This document shows, piece by piece, positions 28,098-35,474 of a stretch of DNA of 64,000 nucleotides. The DNA is from Clostridia bacterium (lineage in GTDB: Bacteria > Bacillota > Clostridia > Monoglobales > Monoglobaceae): NCBI GenBank assembly GCA_017397725.1, contig JAFQIA010000013.1, positions 48,624 through 112,623 of the forward strand, in the 5' to 3' direction. The notes beneath the pieces were generated by a model. That model worked only from the letters and a program-made list of their open reading frames with translations. It was not told where the DNA came from and did not search any database. Both the position numbers and the translations under genes were made by a program. Position 1 is the stretch's first letter; every line of letters begins with the position of its first letter.

Positions 28098-28859
28098 ATG
28101 CTTGCACTGGAAAGGCAGAAGAAGATTCTGGAGTTATTGAAGAGCGAGGGCGCAGTTATGGTCAGTAAGCTCAGCGCAGAGCTGGGTGTGACCGATGAAA
28201 CGGTGCGCCGGGACTTGGAAAAGTTAGAAGCCAACGAACAGTTGCGCAGAACCCACGGCGGGGCATTGCCTATCGACGAGGGGAGCTATGAGCTTTCCTT
28301 TGAACGGCGAAAGGTCCTACATGTGGAAGAAAAACAGGCACTTGCAAACAGAGCAGTACAGTATATCGCCTCCGGCGATAGTATTTTTCTGGATGCTTCC
28401 ACCACCACCTTTTATATGGCAAAAGAAATCAAGAATATGAAAAATCTGACCGTGATTACCAACTCTATCCGGATCATCAATGAGCTTGCTGGAGCGGACG
28501 GCATCAAGGTCATTGCCGTAGGTGGGATGGTCAGCGACAACCAGTCCTTTGTGGGAGCGATGGCAGAAAAGAATATTGCCGAGAATTATTTTGCAGACAA
28601 GATGTTCTTTTCCAGCAAAGGGGTTGGTGATAATTACACCATCTTAGAGGGAAATGAACAGGAGTGCTATATCAAACAGCGGATGATTGCCAATGCCCGC
28701 AGTCGCTATTATTTGTGCGACAAATCTAAAATTGGCAGAGTGGGATATATGAAGCTCACATCCCTGGAGAATATCGAGTACCTGATTACCGATGCACAGC
28801 TTAGTGAAGAGTTCTCCGATGCTATGAAAGAAAATAATGTGGAAGTTATCACGATATAA
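28098..28859 (+). CDS. DeoR-family transcriptional regulator
   Basis: The 253-residue protein has an N-terminal helix-turn-helix (LERQKKILELLKSEG, then TDETVRRDLEKLE) and a C-terminal DeoRC sugar-phosphate sensor domain with LDASTTTFYMA and the final CDKSKIG. DeoR proteins usually repress sugar operons and release on a phosphorylated intermediate. Its place within the BMC operon, just before the aldolase, suggests it senses the sugar phosphate split by that aldolase. The inverted repeat at 16900-16952 is the candidate site. Confidence 0.9.
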   Translation: MLALERQKKILELLKSEGAVMVSKLSAELGVTDETVRRDLEKLEANEQLRRTHGGALPIDEGSYELSFERRKVLHVEEKQALANRAVQYIASGDSIFLDASTTTFYMAKEIKNMKNLTVITNSIRIINELAGADGIKVIAVGGMVSDNQSFVGAMAEKNIAENYFADKMFFSSKGVGDNYTILEGNEQECYIKQRMIANARSRYYLCDKSKIGRVGYMKLTSLENIEYLITDAQLSEEFSDAMKENNVEVITI

Positions 28860-28889
28860 TAAGGATTGATAAACAAGGAGGAAACACCA

Positions 28890-29837
28890 ATGTTAGTAAA
28901 TATGAATGAGGTTTTAAGACCTGCTAAAAAGAATCAATATGCCGTAGGACTCTTTAATGCGGTGAACTTGGAGTTGGCGCGCGGCATCATCAATGCGGCA
29001 GAAAGCTCCAGATCTCCGGTGATTATGGGTACTGCAGAAATCCTGCTTCCCTACGGCCCGCTGGAAGAGGTTTCTTACTACCTGCTTCCTATGGCAAAAA
29101 AGGCATCTGTGCCGGTGGTTGTGCATCTGGACCATGGTCTGACCTATGACACCTGTATCAAGGCTTTGGAACTGGGTTTCAGCTCTATTATGTATGACTG
29201 CTCCACCGATTCCTATGAGGAAAATGTCCGCAAGGTAAAGGAAATGGCAGATATTGCCCATTCCTATGGTGCAACCATCGAGGGTGAATTGGGTCACGTT
29301 GGGGACAACGAAGGCTCCGCAGAGGGTAGTTCCCATCTGGCAGACCCGTCTAAGTACTTTACCGATCCCAAAATGGCAAAGGACTTTGTAGAAAAGACCG
29401 GTGTTGACGCATTGGCAATCGCCGTAGGTAACGCGCACGGTGCTTACAAATTGCCGCCTAAATTGGATTTTGAGAGAATCCGCACCATCGCAAAAACGGT
29501 GGATGTTCCCCTGGTACTCCACGGCGGTTCCGGACTGACCGACAATGACTTTAAGCGTGCCATCAAAGAAGGTATCAGCAAGGTCAATATCTTTACCGAT
29601 ATCAATGTTGCGGCTGTTGAGGCAGAATTCAAGAAGTTCTCCAGTATGGAAAAAGGCTTGATCGACCTGATTCCTGCGGCCGTTGAGGCGGTAAAACAGG
29701 AGAGTATGAAGAAGATGCAGCTCTTCGGCAGCGACGGCAAGGCAGATTGCGGCGCTTCTGCAAAAGTCGATGACGATAATCTGGAACTGATTACCAAGCT
29801 GGTGACCGAGCAGGTTATGAAATATTTGAATAAATAA
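28890..29837 (+). CDS. class II fructose-bisphosphate-type aldolase with C-terminal encapsulation-like helix
   Basis: The 315-residue protein is a zinc aldolase of the FBA/GatY/KbaY family, which splits a ketose (bis)phosphate to DHAP and an aldehyde. Zinc and catalytic motifs are VVVHLDHG (about residue 84), EGELGHVG (about 134), GNAHGAYK (about 180) and LHGGSG (about 212). It is about 30 residues longer than GatY. The extra tail is a flexible linker then NLELITKLVTEQVMKYL, an amphipathic helix like the encapsulation peptides at the N-termini of the other enzymes. This suggests packaging in the shell. Related sugar-fed loci use an unrelated class II aldolase/adducin-type enzyme. GGAGG precedes ATG 28890, and a terminator follows. 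Confidence 0.88.
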   Translation: MLVNMNEVLRPAKKNQYAVGLFNAVNLELARGIINAAESSRSPVIMGTAEILLPYGPLEEVSYYLLPMAKKASVPVVVHLDHGLTYDTCIKALELGFSSIMYDCSTDSYEENVRKVKEMADIAHSYGATIEGELGHVGDNEGSAEGSSHLADPSKYFTDPKMAKDFVEKTGVDALAIAVGNAHGAYKLPPKLDFERIRTIAKTVDVPLVLHGGSGLTDNDFKRAIKEGISKVNIFTDINVAAVEAEFKKFSSMEKGLIDLIPAAVEAVKQESMKKMQLFGSDGKADCGASAKVDDDNLELITKLVTEQVMKYLNK

Positions 29838-29842
29838 AAATG

Positions 29843-29870
29843 AAAAAACCCGACGTTGTCGGGTTTTTTA
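29843..29870. terminator. bidirectional terminator ending the BMC operon
   Basis: AAAAAACCCGAC and GTCGGGTTTTTT pair around a short loop. It serves the aldolase gene on the plus strand and the EAL gene on the minus strand. Confidence 0.9.
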
Positions 29871-30866
29871 TTTTGCATATTGTGCCATAAAGAATTTACA
29901 TTCCTCTAAAGAAAGCGCTTTTGCATAGTACCATCCTTGAATATAATCACAATCAGAGGATGTCACCAGCGCGTTTTGTTCTTCCGTTTCCACCCCTTCG
30001 CAGACGACCTCAATATTGAGGCTGTGTGCAAGAGCAATGATGCCGGAAAGCAAAGCCTTGCCGCGTTGCGTGGTTGCTTTGAGAAGAATATCACGGTCAA
30101 TTTTAACCACATCAATGGGGTAATCACAAAGGTTTGCAAGAGAGGTATAACCACTCCCCAAATCATCCAGATAAATGCGGAAACCAAGCTCTTTGCATTT
30201 ACGAACATTTTGCATGGCAGTTTCTCGGTTTTTTTCCATTGCATCTTCGGTGATTTCAATGGCAAGCTTTGATTTATCAAAATGATAGTTGTCGGAAATG
30301 TTTTTCAGCTTATCAATAAAATTCTCTTCCGAAAGGGTAATTCTTGTAAAATTACAGGAAATAGAGAGGTTATCATATTGGGTGCCGTCCCATGCTTCAA
30401 GGCGTCGGCAGGCGTTTTCAAACATCGCAAAGTCGTGCCGGCTGATGAGCCCCGCAGCCTCCATGTTTTTGATGTATTGACCCGGACCAAGCAGACCTTT
30501 TTCGGGGTTTTGCCATCTTGAAAGTGCCTCGGCGGATGCAATCTCTCTGGTTTTGGCATCAACAATAAACTGCAAATACATTTGGAATTCATCGTGCTCA
30601 AAGCCATTTAGGATGTCTTTCGTCAGTTTTTTCTCTTCCCGAATTTTATGCATAGGCACGACTTCTTTGCGTATGATATGCCCTATCAAAAACACGATCA
30701 GACTTGCAAAAAACAAACAAAGGACAAGGGTTAGAATAAACCAGTCATGATTTGTTTTTGGCCAGGACGTCGTATGGGGTAAATAAATACCGTTTTTCGC
30801 CTCGGCAAACGTTGGCTGCCCCCAAAATACAAGCGCAAGAACCAATGCCCATAGAACCCTTCTCAT
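29868..30866 (-). CDS. membrane EAL-domain c-di-GMP phosphodiesterase
   Basis: The 332-residue protein has a signal-like N-terminus (RRVLWALVLALVFWGQPTFA), a second TM at about 40-65 and an EAL domain from about 85. Catalytic positions look complete: EAL in AEALSRW, Asn in CNFTR, EITE, DDLGSG, the Lys in VKID, and the Glu in EGVETEEQ. It should hydrolyse c-di-GMP to pGpG. I start at ATG 30866 after GAGGTGATT; the longer frame has no ribosome site. The leader carries a c-di-GMP-I riboswitch, so the enzyme is likely induced by its own substrate. Confidence 0.9.
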   Translation of the reverse strand: MRRVLWALVLALVFWGQPTFAEAKNGIYLPHTTSWPKTNHDWFILTLVLCLFFASLIVFLIGHIIRKEVVPMHKIREEKKLTKDILNGFEHDEFQMYLQFIVDAKTREIASAEALSRWQNPEKGLLGPGQYIKNMEAAGLISRHDFAMFENACRRLEAWDGTQYDNLSISCNFTRITLSEENFIDKLKNISDNYHFDKSKLAIEITEDAMEKNRETAMQNVRKCKELGFRIYLDDLGSGYTSLANLCDYPIDVVKIDRDILLKATTQRGKALLSGIIALAHSLNIEVVCEGVETEEQNALVTSSDCDYIQGWYYAKALSLEECKFFMAQYAK

Positions 30867-30916
30867 TTTCCAATCACCTCTTTTCTGGTAGGAGATGCTT
30901 ACCATAAGCTATTTGC

Positions 30917-30966
30917 AAAAAAAGCTACAACAATAGAAGGCCCTTAAACAAGCCCCTGTATTATTG
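30917..30966 (-). terminator. riboswitch expression-platform terminator
   Basis: On the minus strand CAATAATA (30966-30959) pairs with TATTGTTG (30935-30928); inside is AGGxxCTT/AAGxxCCT around GTTT. TAGCTTTTTTT follows. The 5' arm overlaps the 3' strand of aptamer helix P1 by 5 bases, so the two structures exclude each other. Confidence 0.8.
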
Positions 30967-31043
30967 CAGCTGGACTGGCATAGTAATAAAACCGTAGCCT
31001 CTTTGCTTTGCGTCACCGGCTTTCACCGATTTTGCCAAATATT
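30962..31043 (-). promoter_or_regulatory. cyclic-di-GMP-I (GEMM-I) riboswitch aptamer
   Basis: Read on the minus strand, GGCAAAATCGGTGAAAGCCG forms the hairpin with a GAAA tetraloop. It is followed directly by the invariant GACGCAAAGC, then GGCTACGG and the closing ATGCCAGTCCAGCTGC. P1 pairs TATTTGGCA with TGCAATA. The terminator that follows needs the same CAATA bases, so ligand binding should favour read-through (ON switch). The gene served is the EAL phosphodiesterase. Confidence 0.87.
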
Positions 31044-31055
31044 TATCTGTCAACT

Positions 31056-31084
31056 ATTGTAGCACAATGAACGTTTTTTGTCAA
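31056..31084 (-). promoter_or_regulatory. sigma-A promoter of the riboswitch-EAL unit
   Basis: On the minus strand a perfect TTGACA (31084-31079), a 17-base spacer and TACAAT (31061-31056). The RNA would begin a few bases before the aptamer. Confidence 0.88.
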
Positions 31085-31154
31085 ACAAAATTGGTCTTTT
31101 GCCGGAAATTCAAGGGTAAGGGGGGAATTTTCGGTATGGGAGGCCCCTTTTTCG

Positions 31155-31183
31155 TCATAGAGTGTCGCCGTCTTGCATATATT
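31155..31183 (+). promoter_or_regulatory. possible sigma-E sporulation promoter of spoIIID
   Basis: TCATAGA, a 14-base spacer and CATATATT resemble the sigma-E consensus (KMATATT - 13-15 - CATAYAHT). The -10 box fits fully, the -35 box partly. spoIIID is a sigma-E gene in Bacillus and Clostridium, which supports the reading. Confidence 0.45.
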
Positions 31184-31231
31184 GAACCATAATCATGTTC
31201 GAAAGAACAGAATGTATGGGAGGCAATGTAT

Positions 31232-31492
31232 GTGAGGTGTTATATCGAAGAGAGAACAATCGAACTTGCCAATTATATTATTGAACACAAATGTACCGTG
31301 CGAGAGGCAGCCAAAAAGTTTGGTATCTCCAAATCAACTGTACATAAAGATATGACCGAGAGATTGATGAAGATCAATCAGGTGCTTGCAAGACAGGTGC
31401 GGGAAATCTTATTGGAAAACAAGCAGGAACGTCATATACGGGGCGGTTATGCCACACGGGAAAAATACCGCAGTCAAAAAGAAGCCGGTTAA
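31232..31492 (+). CDS. spoIIID: sporulation transcription factor SpoIIID
   Basis: The 86-residue DNA-binding protein acts in the mother cell after engulfment starts. It shows the whole SpoIIID pattern: YIEERTIELANYI, the helix-turn-helix with FGISKSTVHKDMTERL, and RHIRGGYATREKY. I start at GTG 31232 (MRCYIEERT), which aligns with other SpoIIID N-termini and is 9 bases after GGGAGG; ATG 31226 would be only 3 bases from it. It is the clearest sign that the organism forms endospores. Confidence 0.92.
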   Translation: MRCYIEERTIELANYIIEHKCTVREAAKKFGISKSTVHKDMTERLMKINQVLARQVREILLENKQERHIRGGYATREKYRSQKEAG

Positions 31493-31568
31493 AAGAGGAG
31501 AAAGTACGCAAAAAACCAAAAAAGACCTTGACAAAGCGAGTGCGCTGTGCTATAATTTTGAGCGTTGT

Positions 31569-31645
31569 CGAGGTGTGGCTCAGTTTGGTAGAGTACTTCG
31601 TTCGGGACGAAGGGGTCGCAGGTTCAAATCCTGTCACCTCGACCA
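31569..31645 (+). tRNA. tRNA-Pro (anticodon CGG)
   Basis: The cloverleaf is complete: acceptor CGAGGTG/CACCTCG, D arm GCTC..GAGT, anticodon stem CTTCG/CGAAG with loop TTCGGGA (anticodon CGG), T arm GCAGG TTCAAAT CCTGT, discriminator A and encoded CCA. An integrase remnant lies 170 bases downstream, so the tRNA was probably an integration site. Confidence 0.95.
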
Positions 31646-31648
31646 AAA

Positions 31649-31690
31649 AACCCTTTGAAACCGTTAGGTTTCAGAGGGTTTTGTTTTTTG
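31649..31690 (+). terminator. intrinsic terminator after tRNA-Pro
   Basis: AACCCTTTGAAACC pairs with GGTTTCAGAGGGTT (one G-T pair) and is followed by TTGTTTTTTG, directly behind the tRNA CCA end. Confidence 0.9.
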
Positions 31691-31782
31691 TATACCTTTT
31701 TGACCACATGTGATCCCACAGACAGATTTTTATGCCCCTTTTCTTTGTTTAAGGCGTATCATATTTTGATGTACCCAAAACT

Positions 31783-31815
31783 ATGGCACGGATTTTTTTA
31801 TCCGTGCCATTTTTA
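31783..31815. terminator. terminator at the 3' end of the recombinase remnant
   Basis: ATGGCACGGAT and ATCCGTGCCAT flank a T-run loop, with TTTTT following on the plus strand. On the minus strand it lies just after the recombinase stop with only ATAGTTTT behind it. Confidence 0.65.
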
Positions 31816-31817
31816 TG

Positions 31818-32855
31818 TTACTGTGCCTTTTTGAGTTCTGCTTTTTGTGCTGCTATTTCAGCTTTCATTCTGACTATAAGCTTTGCAAGTTCGATTTCAC
31901 ATTCTTCCTCGGTCTTGGCATATATGTTTCTTGCCATTCGGTTGCCGTAGGCATCCTTTGGCGAGTATCTGCCCTCGTAGAGGTGGTTGTTTATCTTACT
32001 GATGCATCCTGTGCCGGGCTTTCTCATCTTGCCCTTTTTAGGCTCAAATTTGGCTTGTGGAGGTTTTTCTTGTTCATCTGTGATTGTTCCTACGTTGCCG
32101 CTTGTATCCTTGTTGAATCGGGCGTTAATCTTTTCTGCCGCTTCTTTCTTCATTTCCTCGGTGCTATGCAGGTATATATCAAGTGTTGTCTTGCTTGATA
32201 CATGTCCCAGGATGGTGGATAAGGTTTTGATGTCTATTCCATTTGCTACCGATGTGGTTGCGAAGGTGTGACGGAGGTCGTGGAAGGATATGTTCGGCAG
32301 GTTTAGTTTCCTTAAGAATCTTTTTGCCTTTCTGTATGCTGCAGGCGGCGCTATGGGTAGTTTTGGATTTAAGAGGTTCGGGAATATCCACTCTGATATC
32401 TGTTTTCGCTTTCTCAATCTGTCTGCCGTTATTTTAGGCAGGAGGATTTTTCTTTTAGGTTCACCCTCGTATATTACACCGCCTTTTAGCATGGATATGC
32501 TCGTTTTTATTCTTATGACACCTTCTTTTTCATCGAAGTCTCTCCATCTTAGTCCGCATATTTCACCTCGTCTTAAGCCTGTTGTTAATTCGAGGTAGAA
32601 GAAGTCGCCACATTCACTATCTGCATCTATGGCTTGCATCAGTATGTCAAGTTCTGCATCGTTTAGCACCTGTAGATCTTTTTTCTTTTTCTTAGGCTTA
32701 ACTGTTGCCTTTGTTGGATTCTTTGGGATAAGGTGATTATTTACCGCTATCTCCATTGCTCTGTGTAGTGTAGCATGTATGTCTATGATGGTGTTATCTG
32801 CAAGTTCGTGTCCGTGCACAGGGTGCTCTTTGATTCTGCTTATCCTCTCGCTATT
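31818..32855 (-). pseudogene. tyrosine recombinase (integrase), N-terminally truncated, AP2-like domain at C-terminus
   Basis: The open frame holds a complete-looking catalytic domain: Arg in TTGLRRGEICGLRW, HDLRH, LGHVSSKTT and the nucleophile Tyr in LDIYLHS. Upstream only about 60 residues of the SAM-like core-binding domain remain before an in-frame TAA at 32856-32858. After the catalytic domain come about 100 more residues that include GTGCISKINNHLYEGRYSPK and NIYAKTEEECEIELAKLI, which resembles the AP2-like arm-DNA-binding domain normally at the integrase N-terminus. No good start or ribosome site is seen. It points toward tRNA-Pro, the usual place of an integrative element's integrase. 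Confidence 0.75.
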
Positions 32856-33021
32856 TTATTCCATTGTGCCGACCATTCTGTTTATGTCACCGTCTGAGCC
32901 TGCGATGATGGTTTTTATTTTACTTGGAGCTGCATACTCATCCACCGGGGTTCTGCTGATATATAGTTCCTTTTATAACATCATCAATTGAGCTCGGGAG
33001 TTCGTTGCAAGACGGTGTTTC
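32856..33021 (-). pseudogene. short gene remnant fused in frame upstream of the recombinase
   Basis: Minus-strand translation gives ELPSSIDDVIKGTIY in one frame, then ISRTPVDEYAAPSKIK... and GSDGDINRMVGTME in another, ending at TAA 32856. The switch of frame in the middle of what looks like one small protein suggests a frameshifted leftover of the mobile element. I do not recognise the family. The rest of the 300-base gap up to the promoter at 33061 holds nothing else I can support. Confidence 0.35.
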
Positions 33022-33060
33022 AATGTTCTATTTTTACACATTTACGTTACTTTTTTCCAC

Positions 33061-33089
33061 TTTACAGTGGTTTTGGGCGCATATATAAT
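33061..33089 (+). promoter_or_regulatory. sigma-A promoter of the glycan operon
   Basis: TTTACA (33061-33066), a 17-base spacer and a perfect TATAAT (33084-33089) lie 36 bases before the binding-protein gene. No further promoter or clear terminator was seen until 59.9 kb. Confidence 0.7.
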
Positions 33090-33125
33090 ATAAATAAAAA
33101 AACATATTTTTGGGAGTGAAAATTT

Positions 33126-34520
33126 ATGAAAAGAAAACTAAGTTTTGTATTAGCTATGGTGATATTGGCACTGTGCTTTACAGGATGCGGCAGCAACAAT
33201 GACGTTGCAGAAAATGGCGAGACAGTCATTTATGTAGGCGGTTGTCCCGTTAAGGAACAGGCACCTGAACTTTGGGAACAGTTTGAGGCTCAAAGACTGG
33301 GATTTATGGAAAAGTATCCCGAAATCAAGGTAATCGGTGACGAGTACAACTACAGTATGGATACTTATTTGTCAAAGGCTGCTGCGAATCAGCTTCCCAC
33401 CATTTACTATCTGCCGTTTACTGAGGTAGATAAAGTTATGGAGGCAGGATATGTGGCTGACGTAACTGAGTATATGGAAAAGTACGGATATATGGAAAGT
33501 ATGCGTTCCGATGTTTTGGAGAAAGCAACCCGTGACGGAAAAGTTTGGATGGTTCCCATCAAAACATATTATCTGGGTATGACTGCCAACAAAGAAGTTC
33601 TGGCACAGGCTGGTATGCTTGATGAAGACGGATATGTTGTTTGGCCGAAAACCTTTGATGAGCTTGGTCAGATGGCTGGCGAAATCAAAGCAAAAACAGG
33701 AATCCCGGGCTTCGTTATGCCGACCATGAAGAATGTAGGTGGCTGGCACTTTATGAACATTGCTTGGTCTTATGGTGCTACATTTATGGAAAAGCAGGGC
33801 GAACAGTGGGTGGCTACATTTAACAGCCCTGAGTGTGCGGAAGCGTTGCAGTTTGTAAAGGATTTGCAGTGGAAATATAACGCGCTCAGTGACAACCTGT
33901 TCATTGACTTTGCAGAAGGCAGAAAAATGATTGCAACCAATCAGGGTGCATTCCACTTTGCGGTTCTTGATGACAACCTGTTCAAACCTTTGGTTATGCA
34001 GAACGGAATGGACAGAAACAGCATCGCAATGGGTAAGATTCCTGCAGGTCCCGAGGGTCAGTATGGATTGCTGGGCGGAAGCATGATGGCAATTTCCAGC
34101 ACCGCAACCCCCGCGCAGATTGATGCATGCTTTAAGTGGCTTGACTATGTTGGTAACGGTCCCAAGATGAGCGACGAAGAAAAACAGGTTTATGAGCAAT
34201 CCATCTTGGACAGACTGGAAATTGGCATGCCTGTTTTGCCTAAGAACTGTTTCAATGTTTGGAAGTCGGGTGAAAAGGTAGAAGCGCAGGATGCGATTCT
34301 TGCAAAATATACCGATATGGATGAAAGAAACCTTGAGGACTACTATGATACTGAGGGTATGATTATTAAGGCGGAAGAACCTATTTGCTGTCAGGAATTG
34401 TATATCATTCTGGATAGCTGTATTCAGGAAGTTATTTCCAATAAGGATGCAGATGTAAACGCTTTGCTTGCGAAGGCAGCCAATGACTTCCAGGTTAATT
34501 ATCTTGACAACGTAAAATAA
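33126..34520 (+). CDS. ABC sugar transporter solute-binding lipoprotein
   Basis: The 464-residue extracytoplasmic binding protein of the oligosaccharide (SBP_bac_1) type starts with a lipoprotein signal (LALCFTGCGSNND, lipid-anchored Cys about residue 21). Family features include a two-lobe fold with YYLGMTANKEVLAQAGM and WPKTFDELGQMAGEIK. It is followed by two permease genes, so it should hand a glycan fragment to the importer. The length and the YesN/YesM-like regulators in the same operon suit an oligo-uronide or similar substrate, but the ligand is not readable from sequence. Confidence 0.92.
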   Translation: MKRKLSFVLAMVILALCFTGCGSNNDVAENGETVIYVGGCPVKEQAPELWEQFEAQRLGFMEKYPEIKVIGDEYNYSMDTYLSKAAANQLPTIYYLPFTEVDKVMEAGYVADVTEYMEKYGYMESMRSDVLEKATRDGKVWMVPIKTYYLGMTANKEVLAQAGMLDEDGYVVWPKTFDELGQMAGEIKAKTGIPGFVMPTMKNVGGWHFMNIAWSYGATFMEKQGEQWVATFNSPECAEALQFVKDLQWKYNALSDNLFIDFAEGRKMIATNQGAFHFAVLDDNLFKPLVMQNGMDRNSIAMGKIPAGPEGQYGLLGGSMMAISSTATPAQIDACFKWLDYVGNGPKMSDEEKQVYEQSILDRLEIGMPVLPKNCFNVWKSGEKVEAQDAILAKYTDMDERNLEDYYDTEGMIIKAEEPICCQELYIILDSCIQEVISNKDADVNALLAKAANDFQVNYLDNVK

Positions 34521-34540
34521 AAACAAGGGAATGGATATCA

Positions 34541-35461
34541 ATGCAGAAAAGTGTTATACGCAGAAAAAAATTATCAATAGGTAGTTTTAAGCTGACCAAA
34601 ACGGATGTTAGCGGTTGGTTGCTTATGTTACCCTTTGTTATCCTACTTATTTATCTTTATATCTTACCTACCATACGGGGTGTTCTCTGGTCATTTTTCG
34701 AAATGAAAGGTTATAATGTAGGCGAATTTATAGGGCTTGAAAATTACAGGATTGTATTACAGGATACCTCGTTCCTTGTGACATTAAAGAATACCATTTT
34801 ATATGTATTCTGGTCTTTTGTGATTGGGTATCTGCCTCCGATTATTTTGGCAGTAATGTTGAATGAAATCAGTGTGGGAAAGAGCTTTTTCAGATTTACA
34901 GTCTATTTCCCCAAAATGGCACCCGCCATTGCAATTTCAATGCTTTGGTATTATCTGTTTTATCCCAATGAAAGCGGTCTTTTGAATATGGTTTTGGGAT
35001 TTTTCGGGATGGAGCCTTCCAAATGGCTGCAAAATTCGTCCATGACCATTGCACTGATTCAGGTGTCGGAAACCTGGCGTGGAATGGGCGCAATGACCCT
35101 TTTGTATTTCTCTACTTTGCAGGGTATCAACAGGGATTTGTATGAGGCATCGATGCTTGACGGTGCAGGCCTCTGGCACCGATTCAAGAGCATTACCTTG
35201 CCACACCTGTTCCCGTTTATGCTTATCAATGCGGTCCGACAGGTCATTGAGGTATTCCAGATTATGGAACAGCCTTTTGCGATGACAGGCGGTGGCCCTA
35301 ACGGTGCATCCATGTCATTGGGTCTTGCAGGGTATAGATATGCCTTTCAGTTTTTCAAAGTAGGAAACGCTTTGGCACTGAATGTGATTCAGTTTGTCAT
35401 GCTGATGGGATTGACGATTATTTACTTTAAGGTAAAGTCAAAGATTGACGACGATGTGTAA
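34541..35461 (+). CDS. ABC sugar transporter permease, MalF/UgpA type
   Basis: The 306-residue inner-membrane permease has six predicted TM segments. The EAA loop that contacts the ATPase is EASMLDGAGLWHRFKSITLP (about residue 204). The N-terminus is short and basic before TM1 (WLLMLPFVILLIYLYILP). It works with the neighbouring permease and binding protein. No ATPase gene is in the operon, so a shared MsmK-like ATPase elsewhere must power it. Confidence 0.93.
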   Translation: MQKSVIRRKKLSIGSFKLTKTDVSGWLLMLPFVILLIYLYILPTIRGVLWSFFEMKGYNVGEFIGLENYRIVLQDTSFLVTLKNTILYVFWSFVIGYLPPIILAVMLNEISVGKSFFRFTVYFPKMAPAIAISMLWYYLFYPNESGLLNMVLGFFGMEPSKWLQNSSMTIALIQVSETWRGMGAMTLLYFSTLQGINRDLYEASMLDGAGLWHRFKSITLPHLFPFMLINAVRQVIEVFQIMEQPFAMTGGGPNGASMSLGLAGYRYAFQFFKVGNALALNVIQFVMLMGLTIIYFKVKSKIDDDV

Positions 35462-35474
35462 GGGGGGGAAGAAG

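Noticed and set aside
31620..31645. Second attachment site copied from the tRNA 3' end
   Set aside because: I looked for another copy of the TTCAAATCCTGTCACC region up to 64 kb and did not find one, so element borders remain undefined.
33372..34541. 389-codon open frame on the minus strand
   Set aside because: Antisense to the binding-protein gene, no ribosome site, Cys/His/Phe-rich nonsense-like translation.
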